Source: Rhodosporidiobolus odoratus (lineage: Eukaryota; Basidiomycota; Microbotryomycetes; Sporidiobolales; Sporidiobolaceae). From it: a DNA stretch of 64,000 bases. A model generated the notes under the pieces. The model was not told the origin of the DNA. It made no database searches and was given only the letters and a program-made list of their open reading frames with translations. Both the position numbers and the translations under genes were made by a program. Below are positions 31,782 through 44,289 of the stretch, in pieces. How positions within the stretch are numbered: the first letter of the stretch is position 1; every line of letters starts with the position of its first letter. The stretch lies in the NCBI GenBank assembly GCA_034387635.1, contig JAOANU010000026.1:124001-188000 (forward strand), read 5' to 3'.

Positions 31782-33425
31782 ATGCCAGTCTCAACCAGGA
31801 GACAAGCTGCAGCCGCCTCGTCACTTGAACCCACCACCACCACCACCACCACCACCACCACCGTCCTGCCCACCTCACCCAAACAACCCAGCGACCACAC
31901 AGACAGTAGCCTCACTAGCACCCTCGTAGGCGACCCCACCTCTTCCTCTTCCTCTTCCTCCTTTGCCTCGTCATCCTCCTCCTCATCCTCCTCCTCGAGC
32001 AACGCCGAATCCGATTCCGATTCAGACTCCGACTCCGACGACGACGACCCTTCTGCGGCTCTAGCAGCCCTCTTACTCAAAGCAAAACAGTCGGCCAGGG
32101 CAAAAGCTGTCGCTCAAGCTGCCGAGTTGGCCGACCGCAAGAACAACAAGGCACGACAGGATGATGGGTTGGCTGGGAACGAAGAGGTGGTTCTCTTTGG
32201 CGTCGTCGATGAGGACGAGGATGACGACGAAGAAGACGACGACCATGAAGACGAGAAAAGAGCTGAAGGAGGAACCGCACGAGGAGAGAAAACGTAAGTC
32301 GAGAAACTGCCAATCTCAACCGCGCGTGTCCTCATCTCTCTGCCCCTTCGTCCCTCACGTTCCCCTGACACTAATCATTCTCGTCGTTCATCCTCAGCGC
32401 TCTTGTTCAGGGTCCCTCTTCCCGCACCCGCCGCCTCATCCCCCATCCCCTTCCCCCCTCCCTCTCCCGCCCCCTCTCCTTTCCCTCTTCCTCCTCCTCC
32501 TCCTCCTCCTCCTTCTCGCGCCGCTCCCTCCCCACTCCTCCGTCCACTACCGCCACTGCCATCTCACTCGGCCAAGACGTCGGACTCCCCTCTGCCGGGC
32601 GAGAAGAGGTTCGGATCGTCGGGCCTCGGGGGGGGGATCGGAAGGGGGGGCAAAAAGGGAAACAGAGAGAATTGGCAGGAGGAGGGGAGGGAAGAGAGGG
32701 AGCAGGGAGAACGGATCGATGGGGTCAGTTGCCGGTTGGGAGATTGAGTAAGAATCAGATTAGGGCGGTATGTTTTTTCTTTTCTTTTTTTCCTTGACCT
32801 CTCGCTCTCGCTCTCCCTCTCTCGGCCTCCGCCTCTACGCTCTCGCTTCGCCTCCTCGTCCACGAATCGAAATTACTAATACTAACCTTCTCACTCTTTC
32901 ACCTCTCCCCCCCCCCCCCCCCCCCCCCCCCCCTTCCCGTTCTGACCGCCGAACTATTACGCGCCCCGGGACGCTCGCGCGCTACAGAAACAACCCCACA
33001 CCGCCGGCCCAAAATGGTTCAACCTGCCCGCAACCCCTCTCACTCCCCAACTGCAACGAGAACTGTCGGCCCTGCGCTTGTCCAACGCTTTGGATCCCAA
33101 GAAATTCCTCCGAGGGGGAGCTCAGAAAGAGAAGCTCTCTGAATTTTTCCAGGTCGGTCACCTCGTCGCGCCTTCCACTCGGGCCAGTTCTTCTGCGCCG
33201 ATCAACGAAGCAAAGGTGAGGAAGAGAGGGTTTTTGGAGGAGTTGGTCGAGAATGAACAAGGTCAGGCTTATGCCAAGAAGAAGACCAAGGAGGTTTTGA
33301 AGAAGGGGATGAGTGGGAGAAAGAGGCAGAGGAGTAAGGGTGGGCAGAGGGGGGCTTATGGCATGGGAGCTGGAGGGAATAAGAGCGGAGGGGAAGGGGG
33401 CGGGAAGAGGAGGAGGGAGGGGTGA
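31782..33425 (+). CDS. FCF2: rRNA-processing protein FCF2
   Basis: Nucleolar factor for early pre-rRNA cleavage (sites A0-A2), homologous to human TdIF2. Three exons: 31782-32293, 32398-32767 and 32988-33425; together 1320 nt, giving 439 aa, long because of disordered N-terminal sequence. Residues 1-170 have Thr and Ser runs followed by alternating Ser-Asp and an acidic stretch. The conserved Fcf2 domain is at the C-terminus: GPKWFNLPATPLTPQLQREL, LSNALDPKKFLRGG, KLSEFFQVGHLV, followed by RKRGFLEELVEN and a Lys/Arg/Gly-rich tail. An ATG at 31704 lies in frame upstream but would add a hydrophobic leader unlike the family, so 31782 is preferred. Intron 2 carries a 27-C run just before its acceptor. 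Confidence 0.92.
32907..32933 (+). repeat. 27-bp poly-C in FCF2 intron 2
   Basis: An uninterrupted C run between branch-point-like sequence (ACTAATACTAACC, about 32876-32886) and the acceptor CTACAG ending at 32987. Confidence 0.92.
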
Positions 33426-33744
33426 AGGGTGCGAGGTGTAGAGTGAAGCTGAGTGCGGGTTGCGTGAATTTGCCCCAGCTTCTCCTCCGAGCAGCGAGAA
33501 CCGAGGACTGTCCTTCCACTTTCTTTGAACTCTGACCTCGGCCTCCCCGACCGAGCCTGCTTCACATCGGAACACCCGGAAAGAAACGCGAAAGATGAGA
33601 GAACTGATCTCTTATGTGCAGTGCAAGTGCAAGAAAACCACACAACAACAGGGGAAGATTCCTACCGACAAAGAAAAGAGCCCGGATCAAGTCTGTGGCG
33701 CGTGAGCTAAACTCTACTCTTCCTTCCCTGCTTCCTTCCTTCCT
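33426..33744. other. Convergent 3' region, FCF2 / SRS2
   Basis: About 320 bp between stop codons. No gene or repeat is recognised. Confidence 0.5.
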
Positions 33745-36700
33745 TCAAGCTCCGTCCACTTCCGCCTCCGCCGCCTTCTTCGAAGCCAGCCTCCTCCTCT
33801 TCCCCCTCCCCAACTCTTTCACCGGACTCTGAGGCGGTCTCGTCACTTTAGCCTTCCCACTTCCTTCTCCTCCGCCTCCACCACCACCACCAACGACAAG
33901 CGACGACGCAGGATCCGGCAAATCCTCACTCGTAGGAATCGCAATCTCTTCAACCTCCCTCTTTTTCCCTTTCCGTTCCCCTTCCACCTCCCCATCCCCA
34001 CCACCACTCTCACTCCCCCCACCCAACCCAGGCCCACTCCCGACCCCAAACCTCCGAAACCCCTCCAACTCCTCGCCTGCCCCCCTCCGAAAAGACTCCA
34101 ACAAGTCTAAACTCTTACTCGGGTTCTTGACTGGGGCATGCAACGTCGGATTGACGAGGACTGCGTCTTTGATCACCGAAGAGCGGGTTTCGGTGATTTG
34201 GGGAGGTCCTTCGGTGTCTTTCTTCTTTGAGGAGGAGGAGGAGGACGAGAGGGCCGAAATGGGCTGGGGAGGGGTTGGACGGAGATAGGGAGTGGATTGA
34301 AGAGAGGCCGACGAGAAGGAGGACGAGGTGGAAGAAGAGGTGGTAGAAGAGGCAGCCGGAGGATTACTTCGTATCGGTGGTTTGAACGCCCCAGGTCGTG
34401 CAGGTCGAGGAAGAACAGGACGAGCTGCGGTCTTCGAAATGCTCAAGTTTGGCTCATCTGGCTGGTGAGGCGCTGCTGCTGTCGAATCCGAGATATTCGA
34501 TACAGAAGCGGAAGACGAAGAAGGGCCAAGGGTTTGGGAACCCGCCGGACGGAAGGCGGATTGGGTCTGTATCATCGGCTTCGGTAGTGCAGTCGGCGCG
34601 TGCGAAGGTGGCGGGGTGAGACTGGAGCCGGCTGTCGTGATTGTTACCCCCTTCGACCCTGTGCCTCGGAACGTCGAAAGGGCCGACCTGAACCCTCCCT
34701 CGCCGGCCGGAACAGCCTGTGAAAGGCTTTGCGAAGCGGAGGATGAAGGAGGAGGAGGAGGAGGAGGATTGCTCCATTTGCCGAGAGATTGACCGGAGGC
34801 GGTGATGAAACCACTAGTGGCGCCATATCGCCCTTGCGACTGAGCCTGCGACTGCGATTGAGATTGAGAAGCGAACGGTCCAGAAGAAAAACCACCACCC
34901 CCGCCGCCGCCGTACCGACCTCGACTACCGAAGGAGGAGTAGTCGCGCGAGTTGGAGTTCGAAGTGCCGTGTACTTTTGGGTCGTAGATTACGGGTTCGA
35001 CGGGTTGCGAGGCGTTACTACACATGCAGTGAGGTGGTGATAGATCGTAGAGTCCGAGTCAGCTGCCTGGACACGCCGAACGGGGCATGTGAGGGACGAA
35101 TGAACTCACTATTCCTCCACCCTCCGTTTAACTTCCTCTTCATCCGCCTTTACTCTCCCAAGAACCTTGGCCGTCTCCTCCCTCGCTTTCCTCGTCAACT
35201 TTTGCAGTTTCTTAACGAACAGCGTTGGATAGCTTGAGGAAGCGGTGGTTAGGAAAGGCGAGAGTTGCTTAGTCTTGAGGTCGGCTGTCGAAGGTCACGA
35301 TTGAGCGGGGGTATGTGCGAGCGAGAGCGTGACGCGTCAGTGGCGATCAAGAACGGATCTCGGAAGAATGAGACGAACCTCCGGCCATCCTAACCTGCGC
35401 ATGAGAAAGGAAACAGAAGCTCTGCGCCCTCGTGATCGCCACATACAGTAATCTCCTACTCAGCCATTCGAACACACATGAGCATCTCTCTTCACCGTAG
35501 AAGATAGAAGGTAGGAGGAAGGAAGGAAGATGGACGTACCGCTCCTCGTCTACTTCGTCCGATCCACTCGCTCGGAAGAAGGGATACGTTCCGTCTTCAC
35601 AGGCGGGAACGAAAACGATCGGCCACTCTAAACCTTTGGCGGTGTGACAGGTACTTATCACTACCTTCTACAGATCAAAAAGCCGGAAGGCGGGTCAGTG
35701 GGGTCGGTGAGCAGGAGAACGCAATCAGCCCGAAGGAAAAGGAAAGTACCGAGGGAGAAAAGTGGAAAACGTACATCATCCTCCTTTTCGCCTCCACCTC
35801 CGGCTCCCTTTTCCGCTCCAGCTGTATCCACATCAGTAGCCAACATGGATGTCGCTAAGAACGTTTCAAGCGGGGTAGGTTGGCCCGACTCAGCGGCAAT
35901 CGTTTGGGAGGTAAGCCTGCGAGGGAGCAGCACAACGCGAATCAGCGTTTCCTCGTTCCAATAGAGAGCGGGGAGGAGGATCGACGCACGGTACCTCAAT
36001 CTTCCCCTTTTCCTCGTCTCCCAAGATCTCGATTTCATCCTCACTGTCCCCCTCAACTGGAATGGGTACCTCCTCGAACTGCGACTCCCCCTCTCCCCCC
36101 TCAGCCTGCGTTTGAGACTGTGATTGGGACTGACTCGCTCTCGTCTCCAGTTCCTCCACAGCTGTCTCAAGATCGGCGGGCGGATTCTCCGAAGCGACTA
36201 TGGTAGCGAACGTCTAGTCCGCCCGGCAGGTTGAGGGTGTCAGCAGCTTCAAGGAAATGGGCTGGGAGCGAGAGAAAGGGAAAAAAAAACATAGAACGGA
36301 GCGTACTTTGAGTTCCTTTACATTCTCCCACCGCTCGGCCGCATCGTTCGCATGAGTCTTATCCAAATGATTCCTATACTGAATCTTTTCGCAGACGAGA
36401 TCAATAAGGCTGGCCACATCTGTGCCCTGTATATCCGTCATATGACGCGAGAATCGGTCAGCCTACGCGAGAAAAGCGGATGACGAGAAAACAAGAAGAA
36501 ATGCAACACAAGACGCGCGTACCTCATCTCCCCTTCTCCTAACCTCTGCCACAGCTTTAACCAACCCCCTGATCCCCTTGACCTGCGCCCCCGTAATCCC
36601 TTTAACCAATCCCAACCCCTCCTGACCTCCATTAGCAAGTCTAACACAAACCTCAAACGCGGTAATCTTCTTTCGTTCGGCGGCAGAGGTGATTTCTCGA

Positions 36701-38526
36701 ATGGTTTTGTCGCCGAGTCCGCGTCGAGGGGTGTTAAGGATTCGGAGCAGGGCCGGGGTGTAAGATGGGTTGGAGGTTAGTTGGAGGTAAGAGAGGAGGT
36801 CTTTGATCCTGCCGCCGGACAAGCAAGGAAAGCAGCCACGAGGCCCCGACAGATGCGCGCCAGAGTTAGGCCAGGGAAGAAGGAAAAAGTGCGTGTCGAC
36901 GAGTCAGCTGCATGAGAGGCAGAATCGTGACCGAAGGAAGAAAAACCCACTCGGCTCTCTCGAAGAATTTCTTCCCCCCGACCATCCTACAAGGCACCCC
37001 ACTCCTCTGAAACGCCGTCTCCACTGCCCTACTCAACGCACCATACCTCAACAAAACCGCACAATCCTTATAGCTAACCAACCCTCCTAGGTGAGCAATG
37101 AGGTGTTTAATCGTTGAGGCTATGAAGTTTGCTTCATCCGGGGCGGAGGGGGCGTGGTGCAGGACTACGGAGGAACCGGTCGGGTGAGAGGTGAGGAGGG
37201 ATTTGTTGATTCGTTTCGTGTCTGAGGTTTGGGCGAGAATGAGGGGCAGATGGGCGGGGTGGGTAAGGCGTGAGCCTGAGGTTCTGACTGACTCCCGAGT
37301 CGAGAAAAAGAGGCAAAGCTAGCGGCTTACCTTGTCGTACGACCGCCAAAGCGGCTCCCAAGATTGCTCCAGTCGATCGATAATTAGTCTCAAGGAAGAC
37401 TTGCTTGACCGGAGCAAAGTCTGCACAAGCACCAAGAACTCAGGTCAATCATGCAAAAGCAGAAACCGCCAGGAATAGAGAGCAGGTGACGGAGAGCATG
37501 GCCGGTTGGAAACGCGAACGCACCCTCAAGCATCTTCTCCAGATTCTCAATCTCAGCATTCCGCCAACCATAGACTGCGACGGACCAAACCGCCCACATC
37601 AGCCCCAATCCAAAAATCGCAAGGCGGAGCGAAACGACGAGATGCGGCTAGGCACAACCAGAGGGGGGAGCGGGAGACACGCACTCGATTGATCCGGATC
37701 TCCGACGATAGTGAGTGATCCACTTGCGCGCGCGATTAGCTTGACGAGATCATACTGCACGGTATTTGTATCTTGAAACTGCCGTCATCGTGTTAGTCAA
37801 TTTGCATGTCCGACTGGCACGGACGTCGACGAAGGGAAGGAAACGTGCAGACGTCTGAAGTCAGAGCAAGAGACGGTATAACGCACTTCATCAATCAACA
37901 CACTCTTAATCTTCCCCACCACCCTCGGATGGTTCTTGAACAGCTCATTCCCTTTGAGCAAGAGGTCGTCGAAATCCAGTGCGTTCCCTCGGGCGAGTTC
38001 TTGTCCATAGGCTCTGTTTACCCAGGAGGGGGGACGGACATGACAGAATGGATCAGCGGACACGTTGGGATGAGGTTGACGAGGAGGAGTGTAGAGGGCA
38101 GAAGGGGGATCAAGGAGGCAAGGCAGCGTAAGCACATGGGAGGAGGCAAGCGTAAGAAGGCGCTTGTGATGAGCAATAGCGCTCGGATGATGGCGCCCTT
38201 ATACACGATTCACGTCCGCGGTCCATGTAAAAATGACACAGCCAGGGCGCCTGCCCATGGGAGGGTACAAGAAAAGAAAGGGAACAAAAAGCGCACTCAT
38301 AAATCCCCGCCACTCCGTCCGCCTTCTCCTCCTCCCCAACCATCCCATTAGCAGCGTTCATCTTCTCCATTCGATACGCCTCTGGAGTCATCATCCTACT
38401 CTTACACCTCGAGATGATTTCCAAAAATTGGTTGGGTTTCATCTCTCGCTTGAGGAAGGGTGGAACGGTTGAAGAGAGGAGGAGTCGTTTGATGATCGCT
38501 AGACTGGAGATGGAGAGCGCGTGGGG

Positions 38527-38568
<42 letters not shown>

Positions 38569-39454
38569 AGGTGAAGGGGGACAAGGCGTGGGTAAGCGAG
38601 AAGAAAGGGGAAGAAGGACGGCGGAACACGAGCCCTGAGTCAGAGGCAGCAGACGAGTGATCCTGGCGAGGAGAGGTAGGGGAAATGAGAATCAGAACCT
38701 ACCAATCATCCCGATCGCTAATTAAGAAATTCGAAACCATGCCGACCAACTTGGCATACTTTCGCAGATACCTCACGCAGACACTGCGAGATTTCTAGGT
38801 CAGCGTGAGGTCGGACCAGAGAAAGAGGACGCAGGACGGAAGCAGGGAGAGAAGCACACGAGTGGAAGGTTCCCATCACTACCTTATCGACCACTTCTGC
38901 GCCGACAATCTTGGAGAGTCGGACCTTCATCTCGTTAGCGGCTTTGTTGGTGAAGGTTACGACGCTGTGGTGCGAGTGCGACCCGGGTAGGACCGGACGG
39001 TGGCGGGGTCGAGAGGTGGCAGAGGACAAAGAGAATGATCAGAAGCCTTTTCTCTCTTCGCCCGGGTTCTGGCCCCACGCTTCTCTCCTGGACTATAGCC
39101 CTTTTACCTATTCACACTGATTTGCTCGAATGGGAGGGACGAGAGTAGAACAACCCACACGAGTTCCTCTGGTTTGATCTTTGCCTCCTGTATCAACCAC
39201 GCGACTCTGGTAGTCAAGACCTTTGTCTTTCCACTCCCCGGTCCAGCATGCACAGCCAGTCCCCCTTGCCGGCTAGCAGTGACGGCTTCACGCTGTTGTG
39301 GATTGAGTTGAGGGAGGTAGACTGAGGGTGGGGTGGGGTGAAAATTAGTGGTCAAGGTGGACTGGACAAGCTTGGGCTCGACGAGTGGAGCTGGAACGCC
39401 TATTGGAGCTGTGTGAGTGTATTCCGAGTCGGATAGGTCGTCTGGCGGTTCCAT
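33745..39454 (-). CDS. SRS2: SRS2-type UvrD/SF1 DNA helicase
   Basis: 3'-to-5' DNA helicase that removes Rad51 from single strands and limits recombination at forks. The start is ATG 39454 (MEPPDDLSDSEYTH); there are about fifteen exons. SF1A motifs in order: Q-motif LNPQQREAV, Walker A HAGPGSGKTKVLTTR (about 39220-39300), Ia TFTNKAANEMKVRL, NALDFDDLLL, motif II VLIDE-FQDTN split by an intron (about 37750-37900), III VGDPDQSIYGWRNAE, IV ETNYRSTGAILGAA, V STCHTAKGLEWPIVFVP (about 35600-35660) and VI LLYVAITRAQ (about 35420-35460). The last exon (33745 to about 35025) encodes a long Ser/Gln/Gly/Pro-rich tail, where SRS2 proteins carry Rad51-, PCNA- and SUMO-binding segments; I cannot pick out those motifs with certainty. 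An intron holds a 39-bp homopolymer. Confidence 0.92.
38528..38566 (-). repeat. 39-bp homopolymer (poly-C in SRS2 sense) in an intron
   Basis: 39 consecutive G on the plus strand, hence C in the SRS2 transcript, shortly upstream of the acceptor of the intron at roughly 38500-38703. Its length in the assembly is unlikely to be exact. Confidence 0.92.
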
Positions 39455-40184
39455 GTTGGCTTGCAAGAGGTTGTTTGATGAGGAGAAGAGGGTGAAATCG
39501 AGAAAAGGATTGAGGCCGAAAGGGTAGCAGGTCGCGCGTTCGGGGGGTTTAGCGGGAGCTGCAGAGTTTTACCAGTGTAGTCAAGATTGTTTAGCGAGTG
39601 TGCGTGAGACGAGACAAACGCGTTCCGCTCAATTCAACTTCTTGATCAAATCTTCCGAATGTGGCTCACTTGCTTCGATCAGGGTTATCGCGGTAGCAAT
39701 TCAGCCAAGGAGGTCGACCGCACGACCCGCCCACACAAGATCTGCTTCCTCCCGACGCGATCGACTGCCACAGTTCTGCCGCATCTCCATCGTCACTTTA
39801 CACCACCTCAGCCCTCGAATCACCAGCGAATGAATGACTGCTACAGCCTCGGCACTCAAATCTCTACACCGCGCCTCGTATGCGCTGCACCGCTGTGCAT
39901 GCCAAACATCCACCACCTCCCCCGCTCGGTCCCGCCTTTCTCCCTCCGCTGGTGCTCCTCATTGCCCAGCTTCGGCTCCCTCTACCCGCTCCACGCGCAC
40001 ATACCCCGCCGCGGCTTCCCTCTTCTCTCGCCTCTCGCGTGTCCGGCGTTAGGCCTTGCGTGCTGGCTGGGTCGGAAAAAAAAGGCGTGCTTGGAACCAT
40101 GCGTGCACTTCATGGTCGGTACTGCTTATCCCTCTCTACCTTCCCGCTTCACCTCCCTTGCTTCTCGATAGCGGCCTCGCTAGT
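39455..40184. promoter_or_regulatory. Divergent intergenic region, SRS2 / UNC93-like
   Basis: 730 bp between two divergent start codons. It contains a 72-codon plus ORF from ATG 39834 (MTATASALKSLHRASYALHR) whose Arg/Ser/Ala composition resembles a mitochondrial presequence, but I could not connect it to a downstream exon. It may be 5' UTR or an unrecognised first exon. Confidence 0.45.
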
Positions 40185-42677
40185 ATGTCGACCGCCCCAC
40201 CTCAAACGACGACAGGGTCTTCCCTTTCGTCGTCGAAAGGCTTTTCCCCTGCACCTTCAGTGACACCCCAATCGCCATCATATGAGAAGCGGTCCTTTTA
40301 CCGCTCTACCTGGTTTCAATTAGCTACGATCTGCGTTATCAGTTTTCTCGGGCCCGGGTTGTGGTGCGTTTTCTTTTCTCCTCGTTCGTGCTTTCCTTGG
40401 GTCTGTAGTCGTTTCAGCCTTCCTCCGCTTATTCTACTGACACAGTGCTCCTCACTGCGCATGAATGCAGGAATGGCGCTCAATCTCTCGGCGCAGGGGG
40501 AGCTCTCGAGCCTTACCTGGTGAACGCTGGCAATTCCATCGTCTTTGCGCGTGCGCTTCTCTTTTCCCTTCGCTAAGTATGCCAATAGTAGTCTTATGCA
40601 GTACATTCGCAGTTATGGGTCTCGGATGTATTCTGGCCCCTGTACTGGTCAACGCGTTCGGAGTCAAGATTACCCTCATCCTCGGTACCCTGGGATGGTG
40701 CGTCTACACCGCTGCACTTTGTAAGACTATTCTCTTCATTCTTGGTCCCTGCAACCTCATCTTGCGCCGCGCGTGAGTTGCCCTTCGAATGCAAATACGC
40801 GTGATTGACCCCGTGGAAAACGCGCAGACCAGAACAATCGGTACGGGACAGAATGGTTCGTCGTCTTTGGCGCGGTTGTATGCGGTGCCAGCGCTGGAGC
40901 TTACTGGGCTGTCGAAGGTGGTATGTCTGCCTCCTGCTCTTCCTATCTTCGCCTGAAAACCGATGAAAGTCGAGGTTAACATTGTGCATGGATCAATGTT
41001 CAGCGATTGTCCTTGCCTACCCCCCTCCAAAGCTCCGAGGTCGATACCTTGCTATCTGGTTGGCGAGCAAGAACTCGGGACAGATCCTCGCGGGGTGTAT
41101 CAACCTTGGGACAAACATCCACAGGTCGACTGGAGGGAAAGGTACGAGCGACATCTACGCTGTCCCTTTCTCTGCTCCGAGCGCAGAAAGGGGAGGGGGT
41201 ACAATGTACTGACCGCTTGCGAGCCTCCGCAGTCAACTATCGAACCCTCCTTACCTTTATTGCACTCCAAGCACTAGCCATCCCTACCTCGTTCCTCATT
41301 TCCGGCCCATCTAAAGTCCAACGAGCAGATGGGACTCGCGTTGTCCTCGCGGCTAAGACTAGTACCATTGATCAGTTTAGGGCGCTGTGGCGAACGGTGA
41401 GAGGGAAGAAGATCGGAGTGCTTTTACCGGTCTTTTTCGCGAGTTGGTGGTATTGTTAGTTATCCTCTTTCTCATTTCTCTCTCTCTCGTTCCTTCTGTT
41501 CCTTCCCGGTCTCTTGACGAGATGGCACTTGGAGATCGTGCGCTGATGCTCCGTTTCACTTCGCAGGGGGATACGCCTCAACCTTCTTAACCCTCTACTT
41601 CTCCGTCCGAGCCCGCGCACTCGCTTCCTTCCTTTCAGCAATCTGCGGCGTTCTAGTCTCGACCCTCCTCGGATTCTTCCTCGACAACCAGCGATTGTCT
41701 TTGAAGGTACGCCGTCACTCTAACCTCTGCTTCGCTCTCCGCGATTCTTGCCTTTCTGACCCGAGTCCTCAGACCCGCGCCCGCCTAGGTGCTCTAATCA
41801 CTATCACCCTCTTCTCTTCTACCCTCATCTGGGCGCTTGTGGTTCAACATCAGTTTTGGAAGGAGAATCCGGGTAAGTTGGATTGGAGTGAGGAGGGTGG
41901 GAGGGGAAAGTTTGGGAGGGGTTTTGGGTTGTGTGCGTTCCTTTCTTTTGCTGTTTCCTGCTTCCCGCCTGTCCGCCTCGGTCACATTCTATTCTCAAAG
42001 ATGGAGACTGATACGTCCCACTGAACATCTGCTTCCGTCTCATCTCGCGACAGACATCCTACTCAACGCCTTCGGTAACGGTGTCCAGAACTACCTCGTA
42101 CGCCACCCCCTCCTCTCGCTCTCTCTCTCGCCCTCTCCCTCTTCCTGATCTCCCTTCCTCCGAACCTGACTGAACGACCCTTCCCTCCCCACCTGCCTTT
42201 GAATTTTCGCAGTACTGGCTAGTCGGCACCCTCTCCCTCTCTCTCTCCGACGCCACTCTCTACGCTGGACTGTTGCGCGGCGTAGAGAGCTGGGGACAGT
42301 GCAGTGCGTTTGGGGTCAATTCTAGCCATTTTAATCCGTTTTATACGGTACGTCGTTCTTTCCCCTCCCCCCTCTTGTCTCTCTCTCTCTCCCTTTCTCT
42401 CTTTCTCGCCATCCTGATTTCCTCTTCCTCGTGTCTTCTGTCGGCGCTAATGCTGATCACGTGCAATCTGCGTGTCTTGCAGGTTGTCATCAACTGCATT
42501 TTCTTCTGGCTATCCATCCCGTCAGCGTTGCTCACTATCCTCAAAGTGGGAGTACCGGGTGGGTATGGCGAGATTTCAGTGCATGAGGGGACGGAGGACG
42601 GGCGGGAGGAGAAGGTGGACGCTGAGGACGAGAAGAGCGCAGAAGCTGGGGAGGGGCGGAAGGATCCGGAGGTATGA
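40185..42677 (+). CDS. UNC93-like MFS membrane protein
   Basis: Major facilitator of the fungal UNC-93/DUF895-like group. The start is ATG 40185 (MSTAPPQTTTGSS); about ten exons with short GT-AG introns. Helices include WFQLATICVISFLGPGLW, then NGAQSLGAGGALEP after the first intron (an UNC93-like GxGG motif), VMGLGCILAPVLVNAFG, VFGAVVCGASAGAYWAVEG, YPPPKLRGRYLAIWLASKN, TLLTFIALQALAIPTSFLI, IGVLLPVFFASWWY, FLSAICGVLVSTLLGFFLD, GALITITLFSSTLIWALVV and VVINCIFFWLSIPSALLTIL. The C-terminus is a charged Glu/Lys-rich tail. Substrate and membrane are unknown; fungal relatives are annotated as transporters, some beside metabolite clusters, but no such cluster is seen here. Confidence 0.82.
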
Positions 42678-43012
42678 GGGTGTGGCGGGGTTACTGGGTT
42701 GGGCGTCTGTGTTCGTGCGAATTCTAGAGTATTGATGTATTGCGCGATGTCATTCAAAGAGCCGCAATCGGCGGCAATTGGGACATTGGGAGGGAAAGAA
42801 AAGTGAACGATTTTGGACAGGCAGCGACGACCCGCGCAATCAATGGGTACGCAAGGTGTTGCTTGCATCGACTTTCTAGGTGGCATATAGATATCGCGAA
42901 GCGCTCATTCATGAAACGACGAAACTTAGCTTCATCTTGCTCTTCGGCATCGTCACCGCTTTCTTCCCTCGCTCTTGCTCTCGTCCGTTACCACGCAAGC
43001 AGCAGATACAAT

Positions 43013-44289
43013 ATGACTGACAAAATCATTTACTTCACCCGCCACGCTCAGGTGCGCCCGTCCACCTCGCTCCTCTCACTCAAGCTAACCTCGGCCGCCT
43101 CACACTGCTCAACAGGCAGAGCACAACGTCGACGAAGATTACACCAGTACGCTCGCCTTTCCACTCGTGCCTGCTTGCCACTGACTCGTCGCGCGCTGTC
43201 TACAGTCCGCGACGCTCCATTGACGAAGCTAGGTCGACAACAATCCGCCAACCTGCGTGAAGACACTGAGGATGAATTCCAGAAGGATGCCGAGCTATTG
43301 GTCACTAGTCCTCTAAAGAGGCCCATGCAGACTATGATCATTGGGTGCGCTTCAATCTGTTTTTCCCCTCGGCTCCCGTTTCCTCTTCTTCTGGTTCATT
43401 GATTGACCCATATAGTTGTCCCTGCCGCGCCGCTCCTCCGTCGGTCCAACTTGTTTCCGATGGTTGCAGGTACGCACCTCTCCGAGAGCGACTCGAGAAG
43501 GAGGGAAAGCCGGTGGTGGTCATGCCCGAGTTGCAAGAAGTCAATGCTCTGCCTTGCGATACCGGCTCGGTACGCCTCCTCTCCTCCCTCTCCACTCTCT
43601 TTAAGCGACTGACCACGCCCTTCCGCAGCCTGAAGCTTCTCTTTCCTCTGACCCCGAATTCACCGGCCTCGACTTTTCCCCCCTTTCTGCGAGCGAGAAA
43701 GTCTGGGATGTAGACTGGACGAGTAAGCAAGGAATCTATGACCCCGAACGAGCACAGGAACGGTGCAAATGGGTCAGGAATTGGTTGAGGGACAGGAAGG
43801 AGAAGAAGATCGTTGTGGTGGCTCATGGAGACGTGTTGCGGTGCGTCCTTGAGTTCTCTCTGTTTTGCCTTCGTTCTCTCTCTGCAACCCTTGTTATCGT
43901 ATATTGAGCGGTTTCTGCTTTCCCCTTTGTGCTCCCGCAATATTCCTCTGTCCTGCGTGACCCCTCTCCTCCCTGAATCTGTTTCAACGCGACTTCTTGT
44001 CCACTATATTCATGATTAGATGCATCACGGACGGCTACCGTTCCGCTTCGGTCCTTCTTTCTCCCTTGCCTTCTCTTAAACTGTGCCCTGCCCGCTGACC
44101 TTCTTTAATCTTACCCTCCTTCCCCTTCCTTCTCCTCCTCGCCTACAGCCCTGGGCCAACGCCGAAGTCCGAGCCTATACCTTCCAGTCTGCTGATGACT
44201 CAGATGCAGTCGTCATGCCAATCAAGGAGGTTGCCAAGGAAGGTGAGGAGGAACCTACCAGTGGAGATATTGCGGCGGGGAGGACTTAG
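43013..44289 (+). CDS. Histidine phosphatase superfamily (phosphoglycerate-mutase-like)
   Basis: Seven exons: 43013-43051, 43116-43146, 43206-43344, 43470-43569, 43629-43840, 44020-44050 and 44149-44289; 693 nt, giving 230 aa. The phosphorylated His is in YFTRHAQ-AEHN (the RHG motif reads RHA, as in many fungal members), the second arginine in TSPLKRPMQT, a catalytic acid near PELQEVNALPCDTG, and the second His in IVVVAHGDVLR. Such enzymes hydrolyse phosphomonoesters; the substrate here is unknown. An in-frame ATG at 42911 would add a 34-aa Arg/Ser/Leu-rich N-terminus (MKRRNLASSCSSASSPL) that could direct the protein to mitochondria; both starts are plausible. Confidence 0.88.

Noticed and set aside
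42740..43012. Start of the phosphatase at 42740
   Set aside because: The 90-codon extension has no conserved character and would begin within the 3' region of the preceding gene; 42911 or 43013 are more plausible.
39455..44289. Secondary-metabolite cluster around the UNC93-like transporter
   Set aside because: Neighbours are SRS2 and a phosphatase; no synthase or tailoring enzymes.
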